This document shows, one piece after another, positions 53,038 to 62,074 of a stretch of 64,000 nt of DNA. The DNA is taken from the NCBI RefSeq assembly GCF_018130695.1, contig NZ_JAFCJX010000007.1, positions 62,001 through 126,000 of the forward strand. Reading direction: 5' to 3'. Position 1 is the first letter of the stretch. Each line of letters starts with the position of its first letter. The position numbers were made by a program, and so were the translations under genes. A model generated the notes under the pieces. The model made no database searches, was not told the DNA's origin, and saw nothing but the letters and a program-made list of their open reading frames with translations. The stretch is from Bradyrhizobium jicamae. Its GTDB lineage: Bacteria > Pseudomonadota > Alphaproteobacteria > Rhizobiales > Xanthobacteraceae.

Positions 53038-53975
53038 TGAGCAAGCCCGTCCGTCATTTCCTCGACATCAACGAGCTGCCGCTCGGCGAGCTCAGAAACA
53101 TGCTCCAGGCCAGCGCCGCCATGAAGGCGCAGCTGAAGGTCCAGAAAGAATTCGGCGACAAGGGCAAGAAGCCGCTCGCCGGCAAGACGCTGGCGATGAT
53201 CTTCGAGCGCCCGTCGACCCGCACCCGCGTGTCGTTCGACGTCGGCATGCGCCAGCTCGGCGGTGAATCGATCATGCTGACCGGCGCCGAGATGCAGCTC
53301 GGCCGCGGCGAGACCATCGCCGACACGGCGCGCGTGCTGTCGCGCTATGTCGATGCGATCATGATCCGCATCCTCAATCACGACGCGCTGCTGGAGCTCG
53401 CCGCCCACGCCACCGTGCCCGTGATCAACGGGCTGACGCGGCGCTCGCATCCCTGCCAGGTGATGGCCGATCTCATGACCTTCGAGGAGCGCCGCGGCTC
53501 GATCCAGGGCAAGACGATCGCCTGGACTGGCGACGACAACAACGTGCTGGCGTCCTGGGCGCATGCCGCCGAGCGTTTCAAGTTCCAGCTCAATGTCGCG
53601 ACGCCGCCTGAGCTGTCGCCGAAGAAGCCGATGCGCGACTGGATCAAGGCCACCGGCGCATCGATCGCGCTCGGCACCGATCCGGAAGCCGCCGTGCGCG
53701 GCGCCGACTGCGTCATCACCGACACCTGGGTGTCGATGGGCGACAAGGAAGGCGAGCACCGCCACAACGTGCTGCGGCCCTACCAGGTCAATGCCAAGCT
53801 GATGTCGCTGGCCAAGCCCGACGCGCTGTTCATGCACTGCCTGCCCGCGCATCGCGGCGAGGAGGTCACCGATGAGGTGATCGACGGCCCGCAATCCGTC
53901 GTGTTCGACGAAGCCGAGAACCGCCTGCACGCGCAAAAGGGCATCCTGGCCTGGTGTTTCAACGAGGTGGCGTAG
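53034..53975 (+). CDS. argF: ornithine carbamoyltransferase
   Basis: A 313-residue anabolic OTCase catalysing carbamoyl phosphate plus ornithine to citrulline. It has the carbamoyl-phosphate site [21 protein letters not shown], the [11 protein letters not shown] segment and the C-terminal [19 protein letters not shown] (Cys/His loop). The four-base overlap with argD (ATGATG) makes translation coupled. Confidence 0.95.
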   Translation: MMSKPVRHFLDINELPLGELRNMLQASAAMKAQLKVQKEFGDKGKKPLAGKTLAMIFERPSTRTRVSFDVGMRQLGGESIMLTGAEMQLGRGETIADTARVLSRYVDAIMIRILNHDALLELAAHATVPVINGLTRRSHPCQVMADLMTFEERRGSIQGKTIAWTGDDNNVLASWAHAAERFKFQLNVATPPELSPKKPMRDWIKATGASIALGTDPEAAVRGADCVITDTWVSMGDKEGEHRHNVLRPYQVNAKLMSLAKPDALFMHCLPAHRGEEVTDEVIDGPQSVVFDEAENRLHAQKGILAWCFNEVA

Positions 53976-53981
53976 TCGTAT

Positions 53982-54117
53982 TTGCGTTCCTCGGATGCTG
54001 CGCAGCGCGCCGTCCTTGCGGCGCGGTGCGCTGCTGATCCGGGGGCCATGTCGCAACACATGAATGGGTCCCGGCTCTGCGGAGCAGCGTTGCACGCTGC
54101 ACCGCGTCCGGGACGCG
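53982..54117. repeat. intergenic palindromic repeat, family R5
   Basis: Related to the copy between boxC and boxB. Its right end reads GGGTCCCGGCTCTGCGGAGC and then TGCACCGCGTCCGGGACGC, with GCTGCGCAGC on the left. It lies between argF and hslO. Confidence 0.82.
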
Positions 54118-54161
54118 TAAGCCCCCCTTTCGATTCCTGACTTCCGACCTAGATAGACGCC

Positions 54162-55166
54162 ATGACTGCAAACTCCCCCGACATCAAAATCACGCCCGAA
54201 ACACCCACCCGCGCGCCCTCGGCCATCCCGGTCGACGACGCCGTGCTGGCGTTCGACGTCGACGCGCTGGACTTGCGCGGCCGGCTGACCCGGCTTGGCC
54301 CCGCGCTCGACGAGATCCTGCACAAGCACGATTATCCGCCGCCGGTCGGCAAGCTGCTCGGCGAGGCCATCGTGCTGACGACGCTGCTCGGCTCGTCCGT
54401 GAAGTTCGAGGGTCGCTTCATCCTGCAGACCCGCACCGACGGGCCGGTGTCGCTGCTGATCGTCGATTTCCAGGCGCCCGACCGCCTGCGCGCCTATGCG
54501 CGCTACGATGCCGCGCAGCTCAAGCCCGGCCAGACTTCCGGCGCGCTGCTCGGCAAGGGGCATCTGGCGATGACCATCGACCAGGGCGCCAACACCAGCC
54601 GCTACCAGGGCCTGGTGGCGCTCGACGGCGGCAGCCTCGAAGAGGCCGCCCATGAATATTTCCTGCGCTCCGAGCAGATCCCGACCCGCGTGCGGCTTGC
54701 CGTCGGCGAGGAGATGCGCGGCGGCGAGGGCGGCAAGCTGCACTGGCGTGCCGGCGGCATGCTGCTGCAATTCCTGCCCAAGGCCCCCGAGCGCGCCAAG
54801 CAGGCCGACCTGCATCCGGGCGACGCGCCCGAGGGCACGGAGGCGCATGTCGTGCCCGACGATGACGCCTGGGTCGAAGGCCAGTCGCTGATCTCGACCG
54901 TCGAGGACGTCGAACTGATCGATCCCGATCTCTCCGGCGAGCGGCTGCTGTATCGTCTGTTCCACGAGCGTGGGGTGCGCGTCTTCAATCCGCAAACCCT
55001 GCGCGCGCAATGCTCCTGCTCGCGCGACGCCGTATCCGCCATGCTGAAGAGCTTTGCGCCCAACGACCGCGCCGACATGGTCAAGGACGGCAAGGTCGTT
55101 GTCACCTGCGAGTTCTGCTCGTCGGTGTACGAGTTCACGCCGACCGAAGCGGGCGTGGAAGCATAA
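54162..55166 (+). CDS. hslO: redox-regulated chaperone Hsp33
   Basis: A 334-residue protein with an N-terminal extension of about 30 residues rich in Pro/Thr, the Hsp33 core (LLGSSVKFEGRFILQTRTDGPV, MTIDQGANTSRYQGLV, SEQIPTRVRLAVG), and the C-terminal zinc-binding redox switch C-x-C (QCSCSRDAV) and C-x2-C (TCEFCSSVYEF) separated by about 30 residues. Oxidation of these cysteines activates holdase activity. Confidence 0.94.
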   Translation: MTANSPDIKITPETPTRAPSAIPVDDAVLAFDVDALDLRGRLTRLGPALDEILHKHDYPPPVGKLLGEAIVLTTLLGSSVKFEGRFILQTRTDGPVSLLIVDFQAPDRLRAYARYDAAQLKPGQTSGALLGKGHLAMTIDQGANTSRYQGLVALDGGSLEEAAHEYFLRSEQIPTRVRLAVGEEMRGGEGGKLHWRAGGMLLQFLPKAPERAKQADLHPGDAPEGTEAHVVPDDDAWVEGQSLISTVEDVELIDPDLSGERLLYRLFHERGVRVFNPQTLRAQCSCSRDAVSAMLKSFAPNDRADMVKDGKVVVTCEFCSSVYEFTPTEAGVEA

Positions 55167-55222
55167 GCGCCGTAGTTATGGGTATACCTTGCGCCATCAT
55201 CGTGAGGTGAGCACGCTGCTCA

Positions 55223-55395
55223 GGCTCCCTCCCCCCTTGCGGGGGAGGGTTGGGGAGAGGGGTAACCCGGGCGAGATGATGGATGGATTCATCGCTCTCG
55301 CAATCTTTCGATCGCTTGTCATTGTAAGGCACATGGAGAGACCACCCGTGTGGTACCCCTCTCCCTAACCCTCCCCCGCAAGGGGGGAGGGAACC
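55223..55395. repeat. intergenic palindromic repeat, family R1 (diverged)
   Basis: CCTCCCCCCTTGCGGGGGAGGG and CCCTCCCCCGCAAGGGGGGAGGG hairpins with GGGGAGAGGGG and CCCCTCTCCC arms between. It follows hslO and precedes the small secreted protein gene. Confidence 0.82.
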
Positions 55396-55547
55396 CTTCC
55401 GCCGGTGCGTCCCTCACTTGCCAGTGCCTACGATCTCACTCTCTGGCACCTGAACGTCTCTCCAGATATCGGCGTGCACCTCTCGACGGCGCGCAATCTC
55501 GACGTGTATGGTTCCCCTTTATTTCAACATTGGGCTTGGGGACCAAA

Positions 55548-55925
55548 ATGCGCGTTGTCTTGATTGCCGTGGGATTTCTGCTGTCGATCACTACCGCCTA
55601 TGCCGACAAGGCCGTTGCCTCCGGCAAGCGGCTCCAGCTCTATCAGGCTTATTCCACCAATCCGGACTGCACCTCGACCGGCGAGGTGGTGATGCGGGTG
55701 GTGCAGGGTCCGGAGCACGGCCGGGTCAGCATCCAGCGCACCGGCGTGTTTCCGAATTTCCCGGTCTCCAACGTCCGCAACGCCTGCAACCGCCGCCGTG
55801 TTCCGGGCGTGCAGGCGACCTATGTCTCGCAGCGCGGCTATCTCGGCTCCGACTTTGTCGTGCTGCAGGTGCTCTATCCGAGCGGCCGCGGCATCAATGT
55901 CAGCCTCCCGATCCGGGTGATGTAG
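55548..55925 (+). CDS. small secreted protein of unknown function
   Basis: A 125-residue exported protein with a signal peptide (about residues 1-19, ending AYADK) and a mature part with two Cys and a regular beta-like pattern (STGEVVMRVVQGPEHGRVSIQRTGVFPNFP, RGYLGSDFVVLQVLYPSGRGINVSLPIRV). I do not recognise the family, but similar proteins are common in Bradyrhizobium. The ATG at 55548 gives a proper signal peptide; the longer frame is repeat-derived. Confidence 0.75.
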   Translation: MRVVLIAVGFLLSITTAYADKAVASGKRLQLYQAYSTNPDCTSTGEVVMRVVQGPEHGRVSIQRTGVFPNFPVSNVRNACNRRRVPGVQATYVSQRGYLGSDFVVLQVLYPSGRGINVSLPIRVM

Positions 55926-55947
55926 CAGCGCAGTTATGTCGCTGCGT

Positions 55948-56033
55948 AGGGCGGATTAGCGAAGCGTAATCCGCCATCTTTTGCCACGACACCGGTCGGC
56001 GGATTACGCCTTACGGCTAATCCGCCCTACGGC
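55948..56033. repeat. intergenic palindromic repeat, family R7
   Basis: GTAGGGCGGATTAGCGAAGC and GCTAATCCGCCCTAC at the two ends, with GTAATCCGCC and GGCGGATTAC inside. This is another high-copy-type palindromic element, single copy in this window. Confidence 0.85.
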
Positions 56034-56119
56034 GCTCCCGCTGACATTAGACCGCTGATTTGCCCGACGACGCAAGGCCCCACAGCAAAAATATTCCTCT
56101 TTACGCGAACTTCTGTTTA

Positions 56120-56478
56120 TGCTAATAATAGCGCCGTCTCACCCGACACGAGGGGCGCTCGCGAACGCCACGGACGTGGGTGACGATGCGGTGGCCGCCG
56201 AGCGTGCGACAGGCGTGTGCGCGCAAGGCGGACGGCGAAGTCGTGTGGGCCTGCCGCCCCGATGCAGGTGGCAAGTCCGTGAGAGGCCCAAAGCCGATCG
56301 CGGATGATGGTGGCACAAAAGCAGAGTCTCACCAGGGCGAGCACGTATAAGCCGTAAAGCCATCGCGCAGGGGAAGCCGGGCTGTCTCGGCTGCACCTGT
56401 ATGCTCGTGTGCGCACTTTTTTGTGCACATTGCGCACGAGACCTCGGGTGCAAGTGAGCGCCCGGCTTTCCCTGCGCC
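56120..56478. repeat. large structured non-coding element
   Basis: No coding signal is evident in any frame. At the right end GCGCAGGGGAAGCCGGGC (56365-56382) pairs with GCCCGGCTTTCCCTGCGC (56460-56477), around inner TGCACC/GGTGCA and TCGTGTGCGC/GCGCACGA dyads with TTTTTTGTGCAC in the loop. This resembles a dispersed repeat I recall from Bradyrhizobium genomes. Its function is unknown. Confidence 0.6.
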
Positions 56479-56577
56479 CTCGCTATCGAGAGAGGGCGGA
56501 ACGAAATGGATAACTCGGACAAATCATGTCGCGAGAATGCGAAGCTGCGAGTTGTTGAGATTGGCGAACGCAACATA

Positions 56578-56704
56578 CTCGTCGTCCTGGCGAAGGCCAG
56601 GACCCATTACCACGAATGTTCGTTGGCGCGCGACGCTGGGGCCGCGATCCCTCTCACAACCAAACTCGGTGGTTATGGGCCCTGGCTTTCGCCAGGGCGA
56701 CGAT
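56578..56704. repeat. intergenic palindromic repeat, family R2
   Basis: Starts CTCGTCCTGGCGAAGGCCAGG and ends CCCTGGCTTTCGCCAGGGCG, with CCATTACC and GGTTATGGGCC. It lies just upstream of the apaG 3' end. Confidence 0.82.
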
Positions 56705-56755
56705 GTTGGAGGGGCCCGCGCAACAACTACGGCATGGCCGTTGCGGCAACGGGCG

Positions 56756-57154
56756 TCAGTTCAACACCCGCTTCCCGTCCGGGCTCGGGCTGTCCAGCGA
56801 GAATGTCGGCACGTCGACGTCGAAGCGTTCGCCGGTCTCGCTGATCATCTGGTAGCTGCCGGTCATGAAGCCGGAGGTGGTCGGCAGGGGGACGCCGGAG
56901 GTGTATTTGTAGCGCTCGCCGGGGCCGAGCACCGGCTGCTCGCCGACCACGCCTTCGCCGCGCACCTCCTGCTGGCGGCCGGTGGCGTCGGTGATGATCC
57001 AGTGCCGGGTGCGCAGCTGCACCGTCTCGGTGCCGGAATTGGTGATCACGATGGTATACGACCAGAAATACTCGCCCTTCTCCGCCGACGAGCGCCCCGG
57101 CATGAAATTCGGCTCGACGGTGACTTCGATCTGGCGGGTAACGGCGCGGTACAT
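56756..57154 (-). CDS. apaG: ApaG
   Basis: A 132-residue ApaG/DUF525 protein of immunoglobulin-like fold. It has EVTVEPNFMPGRSS, YFWSYTIVITNSGTETVQLRTRHWIITDATG, VVGEQPVLGPGERYKYTSGVPLPTTSGFMTGSYQM. The start at 57154 (MYRAVTRQIEV) is the family start; the longer frame runs through an R3 repeat. ApaG's molecular function is not settled. Confidence 0.92.
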   Translation of the reverse strand: MYRAVTRQIEVTVEPNFMPGRSSAEKGEYFWSYTIVITNSGTETVQLRTRHWIITDATGRQQEVRGEGVVGEQPVLGPGERYKYTSGVPLPTTSGFMTGSYQMISETGERFDVDVPTFSLDSPSPDGKRVLN

Positions 57155-57176
57155 CAAGGCGATTCCGGTGAGGCGA

Positions 57177-57230
57177 GCATGATCCGGAAAAGTGTGCAGC
57201 AGTTTTTCCGGACAGATCATGCTCAAACAA
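57177..57230. repeat. intergenic palindromic repeat, family R3
   Basis: GAGCATGATCCGGAAAAGTG, AGTTTTTCCGGA and GATCATGCTC; it lies immediately upstream of the apaG start. Confidence 0.85.
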
Positions 57231-57451
57231 GCGTCTGCCGCGCATCATATCGAATTTGCCGGCTGGAACAAATCGCGTGCCCTAATCGTCAAAGTTGATC
57301 CGTTGCACGGAGATACCATCGCGGTTTCACCACAGTTCCATTCTAGAGGCCGCGGCGCGTGGCCGCCGCCGTCGGTCTTGTGCGCAAGTCGCCGGCCGAT
57401 ATGATCTTTCCAGGACGGCGCGCGCGACTCTCTCTGCCTGCGGAATGACCG

Positions 57452-58729
57452 ATGAGTTCGATTGCCGATCAGATTGCCGGAGCGCCGGTCGCGGATGCCG
57501 CGGCGGCCAAGGCTTTGGTCGAGCCTGCTTTGGTCGAGCCTGCTGCGGTCAAGGCGCCTGCGATCACGCTGCCGGCCACCGGCGAGCGCGAGCTGCGGCT
57601 CGACCTGTTCCGCGGGCTGGCGCTCTGGCTGATCTTCATCGACCATCTGCCGCAGAACATCCTGACCTGGCTGACCATCCGCAATTACGGCTTCTCCGAC
57701 GCCACCGAGATCTTCATCTTCATCTCCGGCTACACCGCAGCCTTCGTCTACGGCCGCGCCATGCTGGAGGCCGGCTTCCTGGTCGCGACCGCCCGCATCC
57801 TGCGCCGGGTCTGGCAGATCTATGTCGCCCATGTCTTCCTGTTCACGATCTTCCTCGCCGAAATCTCCTACGTCGCCACGTCGTTCGAGAACCCGCTCTA
57901 CAGCGAAGAGATGGGGATCATGGACTTCCTCAAGCAGCCCGACGTCACCATCGTCCAGGCGCTGCTCTTGCGCTTCCGTCCCGTCAACATGGACGTGCTG
58001 CCGCTCTACATCGTGCTGATGCTGTTCCTGCCGCTGATCCTGTGGCTGATGAAATGGAAGCCGGATCTGACGCTGGCGCTGTCGGCGGTGCTCTACGCCG
58101 TGACCTGGCAGTTCGACCTCTATCTCTCCGCCTATCCGAACGGTTTCTGGGCCTTCAACCCGTTCGCCTGGCAATTGCTGTTCGTGTTCGGCGCCTGGTG
58201 CGCGCTCGGCGGCGCGTGGCGGATGTCGCGCATCCTGTCGTCCAACATCACGATGTGGATCTGCATCGTCTACCTGGTCGCGGCGTTCTGCGTGACCTTG
58301 ACCTGGTATGTGCCGCAGCTCGGCCACATCATGCCCAAGCGCATCGAGCAGTGGATGTATCCGATCAACAAGACCGACCTCGATGTGCTGCGCTTTGCCC
58401 ATTTCCTGGCGCTCGCCGCGCTGACCGTGCGTTTCCTCCCCCGGGATTGGCCGGGGTTGAAATCGCCCTGGCTGCGACCTTTGATCCTGTGTGGCCAGCA
58501 TTCGCTTGAGATATTCTGCCTCGGGGTCTTCCTCGCCTTCGCCGGACATTTCGTGCTTGCGGAGATTTCGGGCGGTGCCGCACTGCACGCGCTGGTCAGT
58601 GTCTGCGGCATCCTGATCATGTGGGGCATGGCGTGGATCATTTCGTGGTACAAACACTCCGCCGACAAAGGTGCGTCGCGTAACAAAGGCACCGGCGGCA
58701 ACGCCGATCTGGCGGGAGGGGGAGCATGA
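57452..58729 (+). CDS. opgC: OpgC-type acyltransferase membrane protein
   Basis: A 425-residue multi-helix inner-membrane protein of the OpgC family, which succinylates osmoregulated periplasmic glucans. It has an Ala/Val-rich N-terminal tail (residues 1-45), then ELRLDLFRGLALWLIFIDHLPQN (the acyltransferase-like His), FIFISGYTAAFVYGRAM and about ten helices. It overlaps the following SGNH-like gene by four bases. It and the two SGNH proteins probably modify an envelope glycan. Confidence 0.88.
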   Translation: MSSIADQIAGAPVADAAAAKALVEPALVEPAAVKAPAITLPATGERELRLDLFRGLALWLIFIDHLPQNILTWLTIRNYGFSDATEIFIFISGYTAAFVYGRAMLEAGFLVATARILRRVWQIYVAHVFLFTIFLAEISYVATSFENPLYSEEMGIMDFLKQPDVTIVQALLLRFRPVNMDVLPLYIVLMLFLPLILWLMKWKPDLTLALSAVLYAVTWQFDLYLSAYPNGFWAFNPFAWQLLFVFGAWCALGGAWRMSRILSSNITMWICIVYLVAAFCVTLTWYVPQLGHIMPKRIEQWMYPINKTDLDVLRFAHFLALAALTVRFLPRDWPGLKSPWLRPLILCGQHSLEIFCLGVFLAFAGHFVLAEISGGAALHALVSVCGILIMWGMAWIISWYKHSADKGASRNKGTGGNADLAGGGA

Positions 58730-59487
58730 AGTCCGCCTGGACGATGCTAGGCCTGATGCTGCTCGGCGGTTTTTTGACCGCGGCGCCCGCGCGCGCCGAG
58801 GACGCCGCCAAGCAGCCCTGCGACGTTCCGGCCTATCTCCTGCAGAGCGACGGCGTGCTGAAGCGGGTCGAGGAGACCGTCAAGAAAGGCCAGCCGCTCA
58901 ACGTCCTCGTGGTCGGCAGCCGCTCCTCGACGATCCCGGCGCAGGAGGCCAGCGCCTACCCGGCCAAGTTGCAGGCGGCGCTCAAGGAGCGGCTCCCGGC
59001 GGCCGTTACCGTTAATCTATCCGTAGAACTACAGCCCTCAAAAACGGCCGAAGACGCTGCCGGAACCCTGGTAAAGCTGGTAGAAACAAAGAGGCCTACT
59101 TTGGTCATCTGGCAGACCGGAACCGTCGATGCTATGCGATCGATCGATCCCGACGACTTCCGTAGTGCTGTCGATGAAGGAGTTGTTGCGTTGCAGAACG
59201 CCGGGGCCGACGTGGTTTTGGTCAACCTGCAATACAGCCCGCGGACAGAGACGATGATCTCCGCGCCGCCCTATTTGGACAATCTGCGCGTGGTGGCGCA
59301 ACAGCACGAGGTTCCGCTGTTCGACCGGTTCGCCATCATGCGTTACTGGAACGAAGCCGGTGATTTCGACCTGTTCAGCACCTCGCACGGCGTGGAGCTG
59401 GCCAAGCAAGTTCACGCCTGCCTCGGCCGCGCGCTGTCGAAATTCGTGATCGACGCGGCGCATCTGGAGCCGGCGCAGCAGAATTAG
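58726..59487 (+). CDS. SGNH-hydrolase-like protein, apparently degenerate
   Basis: A 253-residue exported protein (signal peptide ending ARAED) that aligns with the next gene product over its core. Compared with that protein it lacks most catalytic blocks: block I reads VVGSRSST; block II (NRGKGG in the partner) reads NLSVEL; block III GTN reads GTV; and the D-x-x-H of block V reads STSH. The catalytic Asp and several Gly are missing, so it may be a pseudoenzyme or a carbohydrate-binding partner. It is translationally coupled to opgC by overlap. Confidence 0.72.
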   Translation: MKSAWTMLGLMLLGGFLTAAPARAEDAAKQPCDVPAYLLQSDGVLKRVEETVKKGQPLNVLVVGSRSSTIPAQEASAYPAKLQAALKERLPAAVTVNLSVELQPSKTAEDAAGTLVKLVETKRPTLVIWQTGTVDAMRSIDPDDFRSAVDEGVVALQNAGADVVLVNLQYSPRTETMISAPPYLDNLRVVAQQHEVPLFDRFAIMRYWNEAGDFDLFSTSHGVELAKQVHACLGRALSKFVIDAAHLEPAQQN

Positions 59488-59500
59488 GGAAGTAGCGTTA

Positions 59501-60505
59501 ATGGTTGGTTTGCCCCCGTTTCGCCCGAGCGCATCGCTTGCGCTGTCCGCGGTCGCAGCATTCGCGCTGCTGATGTCTGCCCCGGTGCGTGCGCAGTCAC
59601 AGCAAGCCGATCAGCACGCCGCGCTGTCGCCGAACGCAAAGGCTGAGACGACTAGGCCTGTCGCAGCGCCGGTAGCGAACGCCGCCGCGGATCAAGCCAC
59701 GGCCGCGCAGACGAAGGGCATCACCGGCCGTGCGTTTGACAAGGTGAAAGAGGTCGCCAAATCCGCCAGCGATATTCTTAACCGCGTGCCGTGCTCGGCC
59801 CCGAAGGGCGTCGCCAAGACCATGGGCTCGCTGCCGCATGTCGCGAGCAAGCTGATCGCGGGGCGGCCGGTCACCATCATCGCATTCGGTTCGTCGTCGA
59901 CGCAGGGCTATGGCTCCTCGGCGCCGGAGTTCACCTATCCGAACCGGCTGGCCGCGCAGCTGCGCCGGCAATATCCGACCGCCGACATCACCGTGGTCAA
60001 TCGCGGCAAGGGCGGCGAGGATGCGCCGGAGATGATGAAGCGGTTGCAGACCGAGGTGATCGACGCGCATCCGGACCTGGTGATCTGGCAGGTCGGCACC
60101 AACGCCGTGCTGCGCAATCTCGATCAGGGTGAAACCGAAAAGCAGGTCGAGGACGGCGTGGCGCGCATCCAGGCCGCCGGCGCCGACATCGTGCTGGTCG
60201 ATCCCCAATATTCGCCGCGGGTCAATGAACGCCCCGAGAGCGCGCGGGGCATGGTCAAGCTGCTCGGCCGCATCGCCGCGCTCCGCCAAGTCGGCATCTT
60301 CCCGCGCTTCGAGGTGATGCGCGACTGGCATGAGAAGCAGGCGATCCCGATCGACAATTTCGTCATCGCCGACGGCCTGCATATGAACGACTGGGGCTAC
60401 GCCTGCTTTGCGCAATTGCTCGGCGACGACATCATCAGGTCGGTCGGCCAGATCAAGCTCGGCCAGACCGTGCCGGCCGACGTGCGGACGTATCGGCCGA
60501 TGTAG
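59501..60505 (+). CDS. SGNH/GDSL-family hydrolase
   Basis: A 334-residue exported protein with an N-terminal signal sequence (about residues 1-34, ending AQSQ), an Ala/Thr-rich linker, and the SGNH core: block I IIAFGSSSTQGYGSS (Ser nucleophile), block II NRGKGGEDA, block III WQVGTNAVL, and block V DGLHMNDWG (Asp and His). All blocks are intact, unlike its neighbour. It is third in the opgC operon, so deacylation of a periplasmic glycan is a reasonable guess. Confidence 0.85.
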   Translation: MVGLPPFRPSASLALSAVAAFALLMSAPVRAQSQQADQHAALSPNAKAETTRPVAAPVANAAADQATAAQTKGITGRAFDKVKEVAKSASDILNRVPCSAPKGVAKTMGSLPHVASKLIAGRPVTIIAFGSSSTQGYGSSAPEFTYPNRLAAQLRRQYPTADITVVNRGKGGEDAPEMMKRLQTEVIDAHPDLVIWQVGTNAVLRNLDQGETEKQVEDGVARIQAAGADIVLVDPQYSPRVNERPESARGMVKLLGRIAALRQVGIFPRFEVMRDWHEKQAIPIDNFVIADGLHMNDWGYACFAQLLGDDIIRSVGQIKLGQTVPADVRTYRPM

Positions 60506-60511
60506 GATTTG

Positions 60512-60598
60512 TAGGGTGGGCAAAGCGAAGCGTGCCCACCTTCACGAGCAGAGTGCTGATGGTGGGCACGGCGCAAGAGCGCCTTTGCCCACCCTACA
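60512..60598. repeat. intergenic palindromic repeat, family R4
   Basis: GTAGGGTGGGCAAAG at the left and CTTTGCCCACCCTAC at the right, as in the copy at 20.1 kb. It lies between the convergent SGNH and metZ genes, the same context as the first copy. Confidence 0.88.
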
Positions 60599-60613
60599 CA
60601 TCAAGCCTTCACA

Positions 60614-61807
60614 TCAAGCCTTCTCCAGCGCCTGCGCAAAGTCCTCGATCAGATCGTCGGCATGCTCGAGGCCCGTGGAGAAACGAATGAAGCCTTCGCT
60701 GATGCCGAGCTCGGCCCGCGCCTCCGGCTTCAGACGCTGATGCGTCGTGGTGGCGGGATGCGTGACGAGACTCTTGGCGTCGCCGAGATTGTTGGAGATC
60801 TTGGCGAGCTTAAGCGCATTGAGCAGGCGGAACGCCGCCGCCTTGCCGCCCTTGACCTCGAAGCCAACCAGCGTCGAGCCGCCGCGCATCTGCTTTTTGA
60901 CCAGCTCCGCCTGCGGATGATCCTTCCGTCCGGGATAGATCAGCCGCGAGATCTTCGGATGCGAGGCCAGCGCATCTGCGATCTTCGCCGCGCTCTCGCT
61001 CTGCGCCCGCACGCGCACGCCGAGCGTCTCCAGGCCCTTCAGCAGCGCCCAGGCGTTGAACGGCGACAGCGACGGCCCGGTCTGGCGCATGAAATTGTGG
61101 AGGTGCTCGGCGATGAACGCTTCCGACGACAGGATCACGCCGCCGAGGCAGCGGCCCTGGCCGTCGATATGCTTGGTCGCGGAGTAGACCACGACGTCGG
61201 CGCCGAGCGCGAGCGGGCTCTGCCAGATCGGGGTCGCGAACACGTTGTCGACGATCAGCCGCGCGCCGCCGCTATGGGCGATCTCGGCGATCGCGGGAAT
61301 GTCGAGCACGTCGAGCGTCGGGTTGGTCGGGCTCTCCAGGAAGAACGATTTGGTGTTGGCCTTCAGCGCGCGCTTCCACTGGTCGAGATCCGCCCCGTCA
61401 ACCAGCGTGGTCTCGATGCCGTAGCGCGGCAAGAGATCCTGCACCACGTAGAGGCAGGAGCCGAACAGCGCCTTGGAGGCAACGAGATGATCGCCGGCCT
61501 TGAGCGGCGCGAGGATCGCAGTCGTCACCGCCGCCATGCCGGTCGCGGTCGAGCGGGCGGCTTCGGCGCCCTCGAGCTCGATCATGCGGCGCTCGAACAT
61601 CGCGATCGTCGGGTTGGAGTAGCGCGAATAGATGAAGCCGGGGTCCTCGCCCTTGAACCGCGCCTCGCATTGCTCGGCGCTGTCGTAGACGTAGCCCTGG
61701 GTCAGGAACAGCGCCTCCGAGGTCTCGCCAAATTGCGAGCGCAGCGTGCCGCCATGGACGAGGCGGGTTTCGGGGCGATATTGGGCGGCAGATCTCGATT
61801 CAGACAT
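60614..61807 (-). CDS. metZ: O-succinylhomoserine sulfhydrylase
   Basis: A 397-residue Cys/Met-metabolism PLP enzyme. It has FIYSRYSNPTIAMFERRMIELEGAEAARSTATGMAAV, the TKSFFLESPTNPTLDVLD segment, the PLP-lysine motif YSATKHIDGQGRCLGGVIL and FIRFSTGLEHADDLIEDF. In alphaproteobacteria this family (MetZ) makes homocysteine directly from O-succinylhomoserine and sulfide. A SAM-II riboswitch in the leader supports a methionine role. The start at 61807 (MSESRSAAQY) has an upstream GGAGGT site. Confidence 0.9.
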   Translation of the reverse strand: MSESRSAAQYRPETRLVHGGTLRSQFGETSEALFLTQGYVYDSAEQCEARFKGEDPGFIYSRYSNPTIAMFERRMIELEGAEAARSTATGMAAVTTAILAPLKAGDHLVASKALFGSCLYVVQDLLPRYGIETTLVDGADLDQWKRALKANTKSFFLESPTNPTLDVLDIPAIAEIAHSGGARLIVDNVFATPIWQSPLALGADVVVYSATKHIDGQGRCLGGVILSSEAFIAEHLHNFMRQTGPSLSPFNAWALLKGLETLGVRVRAQSESAAKIADALASHPKISRLIYPGRKDHPQAELVKKQMRGGSTLVGFEVKGGKAAAFRLLNALKLAKISNNLGDAKSLVTHPATTTHQRLKPEARAELGISEGFIRFSTGLEHADDLIEDFAQALEKA

Positions 61808-61847
61808 GTGACCTCCGACGTGACCGCTTCGCTCTTGAAACGGGCAC

Positions 61848-61882
61848 AAAAAAACCGGCCTGGAGAAACCTCCACAAGCCGG
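61848..61882 (-). terminator. intrinsic terminator in the metZ leader
   Basis: On the minus strand CCGGCTTGTGGAG pairs with CTCCAGGCCGG and is followed by TTTTTTTG (complement of 61848-61854). It lies between the SAM-II riboswitch and the metZ start, so it is the expected platform for SAM-controlled termination. Confidence 0.85.
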
Positions 61883-61902
61883 GATCACACTGTCCCCGGC
61901 CT

Positions 61903-61960
61903 GTTTAGCGACTTATTTAACGTGGCTGCAAGCCGGCCGGCTCAAATCACCACGGGATAA
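61903..61960 (-). promoter_or_regulatory. SAM-II riboswitch
   Basis: On the minus strand CCCGTGGTGATTTG, then GGCTTGCAGCCACG and GTTAAATAAGTCGCTAAA, the SAM-II (metA/metZ-type) pseudoknot pattern. It sits in the metZ 5' leader. GGCCGG just downstream (complement of about 61897-61902) can compete with the terminator stem, so SAM likely causes premature termination. Confidence 0.93.
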
Positions 61961-62074
61961 GTGCAGCTGATATTCGCTCGCGCCCTTTCCGTCAAGCCGG
62001 TCATCGGATAACCCGTAAAAGCCTGTATTTTGGGGCTTGGATGAGGCAAAACAGGCCATTCCGAGGGAAGTGCC

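Noticed and set aside
52788..55010. A 740-codon minus-strand open frame over argD, argF and hslO.
   Set aside because: It covers three well-identified genes and a repeat; it is an artefact of GC-rich third positions.
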